Positions 8,753-16,882 of a stretch of DNA of 64,000 nucleotides are shown one piece after another. Made by a program: the position numbers and the translations under genes. Below the pieces are notes generated by a model that saw only the letters and a program-made list of their open reading frames with translations, ran no database searches and had not been told where the DNA came from. The stretch spans positions 1-64,000 of the forward strand of contig NZ_NFUR01000003.1 of assembly GCF_002127225.1 (NCBI RefSeq). The letters are read 5' to 3'. Positions within the stretch are counted from its first letter, which is position 1. Each line of letters opens with the position of its first letter. Source of the DNA: Sphingomonas sp. IBVSS2. Its GTDB lineage: Bacteria > Pseudomonadota > Alphaproteobacteria > Sphingomonadales > Sphingomonadaceae.

Positions 8753-11458
8753 TCAGAACGCCGTGCGGAAGCCGACATAGAAACGGCGCCCGAGCAGGTC
8801 GTACGTCATCGTGTCGGTGTTTCCGTCGGTGAAGCTGGCGATATAGGGCGCCCTGGTGTCGAACAGATTGTCGACGCCCAGCTGGAAGCGGGTCTTCGCG
8901 TCGATTTCGAAGGCGAGCTGGGCATTGTGGTAGAAGATGTCCGGCGTGCGATAGCCGATCGCGGTCGGCGCCGCGTTGAAGTCCTGCGCCTTGCCGATCC
9001 ACTGCGTCGACCAGGTGAGGGCCACGCCGTCCTGCCGGGCGGTTGCCACGCCATAGCCGCGCCATTTCGGATAGCCGCCATTGCCGCCGCCGATACGGCC
9101 GTCGAAGACGATCGGCGCGCCGCCCGGGAAGGGCTCGACGACATAGCGGTTCAGATAGGTGGCGTTGAGATCGACCTGCAGCTCGAGCCGGTTGAGCTTG
9201 CGCGCATAGACGAGCCCGAGATCCAGCCCGCTCATCCGCTCGCGGCCGGTGTTGATCGGCTGGGCGGAGAGATAGGTGACTTCGCCGGTCAGCGCGCTGC
9301 GGGTGAAGTCGCGGCAAAAGGGATGCGACAAATTGGCGCTGGCATAACAGACCGCGAGCTTGGTCGAGCCGGGAATGGCGCGGATCGCGCCGGCGATGTC
9401 GATGTCGAACCAGTCGGCGGTGAGCGACAGCCCGGGCACGATCCCCTTGGGCTGGAGCACGGTGCCGATGGTCCAGCTCTTCGAGGTCTCGGGCTTGAGG
9501 TTCTGGTTGCCGCCGACCGTGGTCAGGATGGTGGTGCCGAGCTGGACATAGCCGGCCGGCACGCCCGAGGCGCGGCAATTGGCGACCAGGGTCGTGTTGC
9601 TGCTGCTCGAATAGCGGCTGCACGGATCGGTGGTGGTGAGATTGCCTTCGGAGACGCCGCCGAACAGTTCGGGGACGTTGGGGACGCGGAAGCCGGTGCC
9701 ATAGGTGCCGCGCAGGCGCACGCCGTCGATGATCATCCAGTCGGCGCTGAGCTTGTAGTTCCAGTCGTCGCCGAACAGGTCGTAGCTCGAATAGCGGACG
9801 GCGCCGTCAAGGGTCAGCGCGCGGAACAAGGGTATGTTGGCGAGGACGGGGACCGACAGCTCGAGATAGGCTTCCTTGGCGCGGACCCGGCCCGAGATGG
9901 GCGATTGCTGGTTGGTGTTGGCGACGCCGGCGACGGTGAGCGGATCGGGATTTCGCCAGCCCTTCTCCTCGCGATAGGAAACGCCCGTCGCGAAGGAGAC
10001 CGCGCCCGCCGGCAGGCGGAACAGCGAACCGTTGAGGTCGCCGGTCAGCGACAGGAGCGAGTTGCCGCCGGTGTCGCGCGAGGTGAACAGGATATAGTCG
10101 AGCACCTTCGGCGTCAGGTCGCCAAAGCCGAGATAGTCGGCGCAGGGAATGGCGGCGCCGGCTGCGAAGCTGCATTTGGCAGTGTCGAGCGAGTTGCGGA
10201 CATGGTCGAGATTGGCGACGTTGGTCGAACCCTCGACACCGGTGTTGCGGCCATAGGCGCCGGAAATTTCCCAGGCCCAGTCGTTGGCGAGCTTGCCGCG
10301 CAGGCCCAGCGTGCCCTGCCAGGTATCGGTCCGCTGATAGAATTCGCGGGGCCCGGGCTCGGCGAGGCGCCGCTGGATCAGCACGAGGTTCTGGCCGGTC
10401 GGGTTCGTCGGATTGGTCGCCGCGATGTTGAGGTTGCGCAGCGTCCCCGGCGTCGCGATCTGGTTCGACCTGCGGTGCGTGTAGAGGAACTCGCCGAACA
10501 GCTCGATTCGGTCGGTCAGGTCGTAATCGCCGAATATCGCGGTCGAGATGCGCTCGATCGGGCTCACCGCATAGAGGAACGGGTTCGAATTGAAATTGTG
10601 CTTCGCGGCGCTGTAGGGCTCGTAGAAATTGCCGTTGCCGCCGAGCACCTGGTTGAAGTTGATCTGCTGGCCGTTCGGCAGCGCGGCGCGGCCGCCGATG
10701 GTCGAGGCGCTGTTGACGCAGCTGAGCGACCCTGGCGTGGTTTCCGCCAGGGAGCAGGGCGCACGGGTCGCCATGTTGACCGGTTCGGTCTTCTGATAGG
10801 TTGCGGCAAGCAGGATGCCGCCGCGGCTGCCGCGCTTCCCGGCGAGCAGGTCGACCGTATAGTCGCCGCCATCGCCGCGCCCGGTGACGCCGCTGCGGCC
10901 ACTGATGCCGATTCCATTGAAATCCGTGCGGGTCACCAGATTGACGACGCCCGCCATCGCGTCGGCGCCGTAGATCGCCGAGGCGCCGTCCTTGAGCACA
11001 TCGGCACGGGCCAGGGCGACGGTGGGGATCATGTTGAGATCGGGCGAGGAGTTCGCGCCGGTCCCACCGGCGACGAGGCGGCGATTGTTGAGCAGCACCA
11101 GCGTGCGCTTGATGCCGAGGCCGCGCAGGTTGACCTGTGCGGTACCATAGCCGTTGCCGGTCCAATAGGCCGAGGTCTGGTTGCCGGCGAAGCCCGCATT
11201 GGCAGGCAGGCGCTGGAGCAGGGTCTCGACATTGACGATGCCGGTACTCTCGATCTGCTCGGCGGAGACCACCGTGGCCGGCCCCACGCCGGCAATATCC
11301 TGTCGGCGGATGCGACTGCCGGTCACCAGGATTTCGTTTCCATTCTCATCCTGCGCACCGGCCTGGCCGGCAGGTGGCGGCGTATCCGCCGTCTGTCCGC
11401 GCGCGGGTGCGGTGGTGGAAAGGAAAGTGGCGGCGAGAAGTACGGTCGAGAGTTTCAT
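8753..11458 (-). CDS. TonB-dependent outer-membrane receptor
   Basis: 901 residues from the ATG at 11458, which has GGGGGA just upstream. A Sec signal peptide (MKLSTVLLAATFLSTTAPARG) is followed by a TonB-box-like EILVTGSRIRR and a plug domain (VNVETLLQRLP, LRGLGIKRTLVLLNNRR, DVLKDGASAIYGADAMAGVVN). A long beta-barrel follows and ends in the aromatic C-terminus RRFYVGFRTAF. It imports a scarce nutrient across the outer membrane using TonB energy; the ligand cannot be read from the sequence. Two PepSY proteins follow in the same operon, suggesting iron chelates, whereas the nearby HutC-type regulator hints at a histidine-related ligand. Confidence 0.92.
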   Translation of the reverse strand: MKLSTVLLAATFLSTTAPARGQTADTPPPAGQAGAQDENGNEILVTGSRIRRQDIAGVGPATVVSAEQIESTGIVNVETLLQRLPANAGFAGNQTSAYWTGNGYGTAQVNLRGLGIKRTLVLLNNRRLVAGGTGANSSPDLNMIPTVALARADVLKDGASAIYGADAMAGVVNLVTRTDFNGIGISGRSGVTGRGDGGDYTVDLLAGKRGSRGGILLAATYQKTEPVNMATRAPCSLAETTPGSLSCVNSASTIGGRAALPNGQQINFNQVLGGNGNFYEPYSAAKHNFNSNPFLYAVSPIERISTAIFGDYDLTDRIELFGEFLYTHRRSNQIATPGTLRNLNIAATNPTNPTGQNLVLIQRRLAEPGPREFYQRTDTWQGTLGLRGKLANDWAWEISGAYGRNTGVEGSTNVANLDHVRNSLDTAKCSFAAGAAIPCADYLGFGDLTPKVLDYILFTSRDTGGNSLLSLTGDLNGSLFRLPAGAVSFATGVSYREEKGWRNPDPLTVAGVANTNQQSPISGRVRAKEAYLELSVPVLANIPLFRALTLDGAVRYSSYDLFGDDWNYKLSADWMIIDGVRLRGTYGTGFRVPNVPELFGGVSEGNLTTTDPCSRYSSSSNTTLVANCRASGVPAGYVQLGTTILTTVGGNQNLKPETSKSWTIGTVLQPKGIVPGLSLTADWFDIDIAGAIRAIPGSTKLAVCYASANLSHPFCRDFTRSALTGEVTYLSAQPINTGRERMSGLDLGLVYARKLNRLELQVDLNATYLNRYVVEPFPGGAPIVFDGRIGGGNGGYPKWRGYGVATARQDGVALTWSTQWIGKAQDFNAAPTAIGYRTPDIFYHNAQLAFEIDAKTRFQLGVDNLFDTRAPYIASFTDGNTDTMTYDLLGRRFYVGFRTAF

Positions 11459-11639
11459 CGCGTCCCCCGGCAATTTTGGCCCTGGGGAGGAAACAAGCAT
11501 TATTTGTATATACAGGTCAACAAATTTTATGAAATAATTTCAATATATTACGGCGAGATATGAAGGATATAACCCCATCCCAATACGCAGCCCAGGCTCT
11601 TACCCCTCACGAAAAATACGAAGCCTGGACCGGCCGGAA

Positions 11640-11815
11640 ATATCCTGGTTCCGCGGTGATCGCCGCTGCAGGGGGTCGCCAACCCCGTTTCGCTTATCCT
11701 GTCAGCGGCGATGCTGCTGGAGTGGCGCGGGCGCCGTTGCTGGAACGCGCGCCTGGCCGCTGCCGGCAAGGCGATTTCCGCCGCGACCGACCGGGTGTTG
11801 GCCGACTCCGCTGCA
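11640..11815 (+). pseudogene. remnant of isocitrate/isopropylmalate dehydrogenase family C-terminus
   Basis: Reading from about 11660 gives GVANPVSLILSAAMLLEWRG and then a residue run ending in VLADSAAR. This closely matches the conserved C-terminal part of the LeuB/isocitrate/tartrate dehydrogenase family (GxANPxxxILSAAMLL, ending VLADPAAR). Just upstream a GSA triplet matches the family's HGSAPDIAG motif, but in another frame and followed by a stop, so an indel has occurred. Nothing of the catalytic N-terminal part is present. The remnant runs straight into the following open frame and supplies its apparent first 35-40 residues. Confidence 0.6.
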
Positions 11816-12745
11816 CGCAGCGCCATCACGTTGTTCGCGACCTCCGCGCACCGTGTCACACCGGAGATTTACCGGGGATATTTGCTGCTCCTGGCCTATG
11901 CCGCCGATGGACATCGCGGAATGCGCGTTGCCGTCACGAGCCTCGACGAGAATAGCTTGCTCGGCAGCCTGGAAACACCGGAGGCGGCTCCCCTGGCGTC
12001 GCGCATCCTAGAAAGCGCAAGGGCGCTCGCCGACGGCCGCGCCGATCCTCGGAGGGTCGCAAGGGCCGATACGAGCGTGCGCGACGGCCTCTGTCGGCGC
12101 GTGGCGGCCGCAAGACAGATGCCGCCGCCGCTCATCGCTCGGCGGATGGCGCTTGCTCCGTCGGCGAGACTGGAGGACGAGTTGGCGAGGATGCAATGCA
12201 GCGGGAGCCAGTCGCCCGGCGATGCGGAGCAGGTCGCCAAAGCCGGCGCGACGCATTTCCTGAACTATGCGTTGTTGCGTGGCGGCCTGTCCGCGGCGTC
12301 GCCCACGAGCCCGTCTCCGCCATATGTCGTCCGCACCGTTCGCCTGTGCCCATCGGCGGACGCTGGCATGGCGGCCGCGGCGATCGGGCCCGCCGCGCTG
12401 ATCGTGCAGCGGCAACTTGGATATGCGTTGCGCTTCAACTACGGGAGCGTCAGGCGGCTGACGGTCGCTCCGCAGCCTGAGGCCGGCAGGGCGTGCCTTG
12501 GGCTGACCCTCGAAGGAGAGACTCTGGCGCCAGCTCTCACCGATGCCGCAGTGGAGCAATGGGTTCGCGAGACCGGGAGGAAGGATTTCAGCACGCAGTT
12601 TTGCTTCGACGTGCGGAGCGGTGCCGGCGGCGATCGCCCGACGCAATTGGAGAGTTTCGCTCAAATGAGGTTGTCCGAGTGCATTGACGCGATCAAGCGG
12701 ATGAATCCGGAGCGCATGCTCGCTGCCATGAAGCTGGAGAAATAG
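11711..12745 (+). CDS. hypothetical protein, N-terminus chimeric with a dehydrogenase remnant
   Basis: Up to 344 residues from the ATG at 11711, but the first 35-40 residues are dehydrogenase remnant, so the true start is uncertain; TTG at 11831 and ATG at 11921 are alternatives. The rest is a soluble protein with several cysteines (QFCFDV, RLSECIDAI) and no domain I recognise. The last two thirds show GC-rich codon third positions typical of a real sphingomonad gene. It is followed after 3 bases by the zinc-ribbon gene, probably as an operon. Function unknown. Confidence 0.5.
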   Translation: MLLEWRGRRCWNARLAAAGKAISAATDRVLADSAARSAITLFATSAHRVTPEIYRGYLLLLAYAADGHRGMRVAVTSLDENSLLGSLETPEAAPLASRILESARALADGRADPRRVARADTSVRDGLCRRVAAARQMPPPLIARRMALAPSARLEDELARMQCSGSQSPGDAEQVAKAGATHFLNYALLRGGLSAASPTSPSPPYVVRTVRLCPSADAGMAAAAIGPAALIVQRQLGYALRFNYGSVRRLTVAPQPEAGRACLGLTLEGETLAPALTDAAVEQWVRETGRKDFSTQFCFDVRSGAGGDRPTQLESFAQMRLSECIDAIKRMNPERMLAAMKLEK

Positions 12746-12748
12746 CAG

Positions 12749-13045
12749 GTGTTCCGCCGCCCTCGCTGCCCGAACTGTCGCCGCCCGCTTTCGCTCCTGG
12801 AGAGCTACCGGGCGCGCGTATCCCGATTTCCCTGCCCCGGCTGCGGAGCCTCGATAAAGATCCCCGCTGCAAGGCAGTTCGTGCTCGCCGTACCGCTTTT
12901 CCTGGTCTTTCGAACGATCTCGAATGCCGATTGGGATCTGTTCGCCAGGGTGGGCGTCATCCTTGCCCTGGCGGCGCTCGTCATCGTCATCGAATATCTT
13001 ACGGTTTCGATGATCACCTATCGACGCGGAGACCTGGGATCGTGA
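12749..13045 (+). CDS. small zinc-ribbon membrane protein
   Basis: 98 residues from a GTG start, three bases after the preceding stop. Two CPxC pairs (CPNC near residue 8 and CPGC near residue 30) form a probable zinc ribbon. Two hydrophobic segments follow (QFVLAVPLFLVF and FARVGVILALAALVIVIEYL). It therefore looks like an inner-membrane protein with a cytosolic zinc finger. Such proteins are common hypotheticals; no function can be assigned. It probably shares a transcript with the gene upstream. Confidence 0.6.
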   Translation: MFRRPRCPNCRRPLSLLESYRARVSRFPCPGCGASIKIPAARQFVLAVPLFLVFRTISNADWDLFARVGVILALAALVIVIEYLTVSMITYRRGDLGS

Positions 13046-13157
13046 TCAGCTCCCTCGGGCAGGGGCCTCGACATGATCGCGAGAAGGTGCACCGGCCGTT
13101 GCAGGGGAAGGAAGCTTAGTCGCGCCCGTGCCTCATGCAGCCGATATAATGCCTGGG

Positions 13158-13311
13158 AAGTGCATCAGGAGGGGCCGCCGTTCGTCAAAGGGTGGCTGAT
13201 CCAGTGCGGGGAGTCGAGGATTCAGCATCTCGTCAAGCTCCATGCCAGAGCCGTCACCCAGCCCAGGCCGGTCCAGCCGCCCAGGCCGTTGAGTATGCTG
13301 ATTGGCAATAG
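13158..13311. repeat. copy A of a duplicated segment (partner at 15308-15460)
   Basis: This stretch, covering the 3' part of the superinfection-immunity gene and the bases after it, is repeated with scattered mismatches at about 15308-15460. Shared landmarks include GTTCGTCAA, GGTGGCTGAT, AGGATTCAG and GGCCGGTCCAGCCGC. At the far end both copies read into a start-codon context (ATG at 13162 versus the hydrolase ATG at 15315). This shows that the unit 'immunity gene then hydrolase gene' was duplicated in tandem. Confidence 0.75.
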
Positions 13312-13416
13312 CTGCGGGTGCTTTCTGCGGACGGCAATGAGCGTTGGCATGATGTATATCGTCACGACAGCCGCCAGCATTGCGATCCCGCCGGAAATTT
13401 CTAACGCCCTGCTCAT
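13222..13416 (-). CDS. superinfection-immunity-family small membrane protein
   Basis: 64 residues. A first hydrophobic segment (SGGIAMLAAVVTIYIMPTLIAV) is followed by RRKHPQLLPISILNGLGG and a second segment, WTGLGWVTALAWSL. The arrangement 'HP, then N, then LGWT.(I/L)GWV.AL.W' is the signature of the superinfection immunity family (Imm superinfection, T4 Imm-like). In phage T4 the founding member blocks DNA entry of superinfecting phage; most bacterial members are uncharacterised. It lies downstream of a damaged hydrolase gene on the same strand, and its 3' half is duplicated near 15.4 kb. Confidence 0.65.
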   Translation of the reverse strand: MSRALEISGGIAMLAAVVTIYIMPTLIAVRRKHPQLLPISILNGLGGWTGLGWVTALAWSLTRC

Positions 13417-13446
13417 GCATGAATCCTGATATACATATCCACTTCT

Positions 13447-15315
13447 CTATTGTGAGCGCTCATCGATCCATTTTTTGAGAATCTCATCGGCCATGGGGTG
13501 GAGCAGCGCCAACTTGTGCGTCGCCTTTATGATCCGGCGCTGGCTATTCGGTCGTAGCGGCAGCGGAATGTCATCGGGGATGGACGACCTGTCCCAGCTC
13601 CCGAAAATGAACAGAGCCGGTCTTCTGGAATTCCGCGGCTCGGCCAGGGTCGCGATTGCTCGATTGAACTAGTTCCGGTTGGCATCGGTCACGCCGATAG
13701 TCGCCGCCTCCCATTGGCGCTGATAGGCAATGTTCACGGTGTCGAAGGGCGAATCATTGCCCACCCATTGTTCGGGTGGCCGCGATCGCAGATATGGAAC
13801 GCCGGCCAGGAAGCCGCCGCGTCGCGCTCCGACTACAGCCTCGAGCGCCATTGCCGGCAAGGCTCCGAAGCTTTCGCCATGGACGATCAGGGGGCGACCG
13901 GGGAAGGCTCGATCAAGATAGCGGCGGAGCGCAGCGGCGTCGCGCGCAAAGGCGTGGACACCGTCGCGGTGTAGCCGTGTCGCGGTATCGACGCCGGATC
14001 CGGCGGAGCCGCTATAGTTGGGAAGGATAACGGACCAGCCGTGCGTCAGATAGCTCCGGGTGGCGGAGAGGCGGATCGCGTCCGTGGCGATGTTCGATGG
14101 GCCGCCCTGGAAGACGACCGCAACGCCCCGGGGCTTCGGGGGATCAATGCGCACGAACGCAAGGGGGCGATCGGCGGCGCCGATCGTTCCAACGGCAAGG
14201 CGCGTGGGGGAAGGCTGCGCGCGATCGCACCGATACTCGATCGGACGGCCGCCGATGCGGCCGGTGAGCCGAAACCTCCGGAATGCCGTGCGGAGCAGCG
14301 CGACATGGTCTCCGGCAGGATCCGCTGCGGCGGCCACGAGTTCCAGGCCCGGATCCTCCGAGCGTGCCCGAGAGACAGCGGCCGCGAGGGGAGCGAGGTC
14401 ATGCCCGTTGGCCGATGTGACCCGGGTTGGAGAAAAATAGCCGAGGAGCCGATCGTCCCGAGCGCTCACCACCGGTTGCGCGAACGGGTGGGGCCGCCTT
14501 TCTCGCCATCCTTTTGGGGCTTCGGCCGCAGTCCACCCGATATCCGATAGAACCGCTGCGCCCGATTGCGTGCGGGATAGCGTGGCGCGCTTCAGGAAGG
14601 CACGCGACAAGGGGATGGAGCGCCGTCCGCGGGCACTGAACGCGCTAGCGTCGAGCGTGTCCGGATCAAAGCTGACAGCCGTGGCGGTCCCATCGGCCCC
14701 AAGGGCTGTCTTGAGTATCAGGGATCGAGGTGCATCCTGTGCGTTGGCGCTGAAATAGGCGCTGGCCAGCCGGATCGCCTCGATATCGGCGGTGCGCGAA
14801 TTGGTCGTGCCGGATGCCGTCAGCGTGATTGCCGCGCCGCGCGCGAGTTCGGCGCGTCCGGCGAAGCGTGCCGTCGTGCCATCGTTCCCGAAATCAAGCG
14901 CGACCAGTGCCTTGCGGTTCTCGACGACGAACAGCGTCGCATCGCGCTCACCCCAGGAGACGGGGCGAGCGCCATCGAAACCTTCGCCCGAGAAAAAGCA
15001 GCGGTCCGCCAGGCCATGGTCGCGCACGCACCTGGTGTCCAGCGTGAGAAAGCTCCGTGATCTGGGCACGAGCGAGTAGGGCAGAAGCTCGCTATCGGTA
15101 AAAACCAGAAAGCGGCCGGTCGGGGAGAATGCTACCGCATCCCTACCACATAACTGCTCGACTCCCCCTGAATAGGTGCCGATGGTTGTGGCGCTCAACT
15201 TCATGAAGGGGGCAGCATCCACACGGGTTTGCGAACCGGCGTGGTCACCGACAAATGTCCCGCCGAACATGCAGCCGATGGCAATGGCTCGGAAGAGCCT
15301 GGCTCGTAAGTACAT
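13447..15315 (-). pseudogene. S9-type serine hydrolase/peptidase interrupted by an in-frame TAG
   Basis: The gene starts at the ATG at 15315 with a signal-like hydrophobic N-terminus. A 350-residue propeller-like region follows, then an alpha/beta hydrolase domain with VVFQGGPSN (oxyanion region) and the nucleophile motif GESFG. Codon 549 is TAG (13669-13671). Beyond it the same frame stays open for 73 codons to TAG at 13447. These residues supply the missing catalytic parts, LFIFGSWD (acid) and KATHKLALLHP (histidine). One base change, for example CAG to TAG, explains the break. If not read through, the product lacks Asp and His and should be inactive. The full length of 622 sense and stop codons fits the family. 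Confidence 0.75.
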
Positions 15316-15606
15316 CGGATAGGACCGCTGTTCGTCAAGGGGTGGCTGATACAGTGCAGGGAGCGGAGGATTCAGAATCTCGTTAAGCTTCATGCCGGGG
15401 CTGCAACTCAGTCCAGGCCGGTCCAGCCGCTCAGACCGTTGAGTATGCTGATGGGCAATGCTCACGGTGTCGAAGGGCGGTTCATTGTCCACCCATTGTT
15501 CGGGTGGCCGCGATCGCAGATATGGAAAGCTGGCCAGGAAGCCGCCGCGCCGCGCTCTGTCGACAGCCTCGAGCGCCTTTCGCCATGAACGACCAGCGAG
15601 TGACAT
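15316..15606 (-). repeat. mosaic duplicate: hydrolase fragment joined to immunity-gene fragment
   Basis: This non-genic stretch upstream of the hydrolase consists of two pasted fragments. 15460-15316 duplicates the 3' half of the superinfection-immunity gene (13311-13158). 15600-15455 duplicates the hydrolase segment at about 13870-13725; both encode the protein stretch RRGGFLA, then YLRSRPPEQWV, then PFDTV. The two are fused in one open frame upstream of the hydrolase ATG. It is best read as the decayed left-over of a tandem array of hydrolase plus immunity units. Confidence 0.7.
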
Positions 15607-15645
15607 GTTATGTGTCGGTGATCAATGTAATAGCATGTGGAGGTC

Positions 15646-15813
15646 ATGGTGAAAAAATTAATGATCAATATATTGATGATAGTCGTAGGAGTTTCGATGT
15701 TTGTCGGAATAGATATTGCTAGAAATAATCTTCATTTTCCAGATTTAAGATATATTTTTATATGCATTATTATTGTGTCAATAATAGTAATAGTTAGTGG
15801 TCGCGCAAAGTGA
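15646..15813 (+). CDS. AT-rich 55-residue two-helix membrane protein
   Basis: ATG at 15646 has GGAGG 5 bases upstream. The product has a short basic start (MVKKLM), one hydrophobic helix (INILMIVVGVSMFVGIDI), a polar loop (ARNNLHFPDLR), a second strongly hydrophobic helix (YIFICIIIVSIIVIVSG) and a basic end. Base composition is far more AT-rich than in the neighbours, which suggests recent transfer. The size and topology resemble small toxic or holin-like membrane peptides or small immunity proteins, but no family is recognised. Confidence 0.5.
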   Translation: MVKKLMINILMIVVGVSMFVGIDIARNNLHFPDLRYIFICIIIVSIIVIVSGRAK

Positions 15814-15841
15814 GATTTTTTGTAGTAAATTTATATTCAAA

Positions 15842-16819
15842 CTACTGAATTTGTGTATGTTTAATTCCGGGATTTTTAAGTATGTAGGATGATATTATTC
15901 TCGGTATTTCGTCGGGAATATCTTTTGCTCTGTCGAGGCTGGCGGCTATGTTTTCTAGCCTGTCATCGGCCTTCACCGATCGTAATTGGTGGCCGATGTT
16001 GGGGAGTATGACCAATGTTGATGCGCGATTTGCCTTGTGTAGGGCCACGGCGTCGCTGCTAAAGACTTGGAGGTCTTGCTTGCCCTGCAGAATCATCACC
16101 GGCCGCTGGATGCCCGCGAGGAGCGTGCGTGGATCGGAGTGGGACTCCTCAATTAGATAGCGCTGACGTGCGTGCGAGAATGCTGTCCGGATGGCGGGAG
16201 GAGCTGTTCCAACATCCACCAGTTGCCCTTTGGCATTGCGTGTCAACAGGCTGTCGACGAATGCCTTGCTAGGCGTATCGAGCCAGGATTTCTTAATCTG
16301 CTCGCGAAGCAAGGCGAGCATGGGCCGACCCGGGCTCGCCAATAATATCAAGCCGCAAACATCTTTGCGCCGTGTGGCGACTAAAAGAGACACTAGGCCG
16401 CCTTCACTGTGTCCGATGAGCCATAGGCATTGTGCGCCTGTCTTGGCCCGAACGAGGTTGATCTCTCGCTCGGCATCGTCAACCAGCATTGAGAATGGGC
16501 AGGTTTGGCTCGCGCAATGGTCGCCGGGGCGGGGGTCGAGTAACCGGCGTTTGTCGAATCGGGCTACGGAAACTCCCTTTCGGACGAGTGCTTCTGCCAG
16601 AAACCTGTAGGTGCTCGCGCCAATATGGGGGCCTCGATTGCCGTCTCGATCGAGGTCTCCCATGCCGCCAACGATCAAGGCCACCGGCGCGGAAGCGGCG
16701 GCGGCGGTGTTGAGTATGCCACTGATCTGTTGATCCGGGACCGCAAGGAGTGTCCCCGGAGCGGATTGCTCGGCATTCGGGAGAGCTGCCATGAGAAGCA
16801 GAGGAAGCGTGAACTTCAT
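15842..16819 (-). CDS. secreted alpha/beta hydrolase
   Basis: 325 residues. The signal peptide (MKFTLPLLLMAALPNAEQSA) points to export. The fold markers are VALIVGGMGDLDRDG (oxyanion region), the nucleophile elbow GHSEGG, the acid in LQGKQDLQV and the histidine in LPNIGHQL. This is the serine hydrolase family related to dienelactone hydrolases, acyl-CoA thioesterases and S9 peptidases; the substrate is unknown. It lies between an AT-rich small gene and the exporter substrate gene, all on less GC-rich DNA than the core. Confidence 0.8.
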   Translation of the reverse strand: MKFTLPLLLMAALPNAEQSAPGTLLAVPDQQISGILNTAAAASAPVALIVGGMGDLDRDGNRGPHIGASTYRFLAEALVRKGVSVARFDKRRLLDPRPGDHCASQTCPFSMLVDDAEREINLVRAKTGAQCLWLIGHSEGGLVSLLVATRRKDVCGLILLASPGRPMLALLREQIKKSWLDTPSKAFVDSLLTRNAKGQLVDVGTAPPAIRTAFSHARQRYLIEESHSDPRTLLAGIQRPVMILQGKQDLQVFSSDAVALHKANRASTLVILPNIGHQLRSVKADDRLENIAASLDRAKDIPDEIPRIISSYILKNPGIKHTQIQ

Positions 16820-16882
16820 CGGAGCCCCTAATCAGTAGAAATGGGCGCGCGGTTTGGATGGGCGCGCCCACAATATACGAGT

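Noticed and set aside
8927..11563. An 878-codon open frame on the plus strand antisense to the TonB receptor
   Set aside because: It mirrors the GC-rich codons of the receptor gene, has low-complexity Ala/Gly/Arg/Asp content and no domain; the minus-strand gene has a signal peptide, plug and barrel motifs.
11560..11955. A 131-codon frame beginning MKDITPSQYAAQ
   Set aside because: Only the first 30 codons could be meaningful; the rest is an out-of-frame reading of the dehydrogenase remnant and the next gene.
13133..13420. A 95-codon minus-strand frame overlapping the superinfection-immunity gene
   Set aside because: The overlapping 64-residue frame carries the family motif; this one is Arg/Pro-rich shadow. 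It was kept only as a guide to the duplication.
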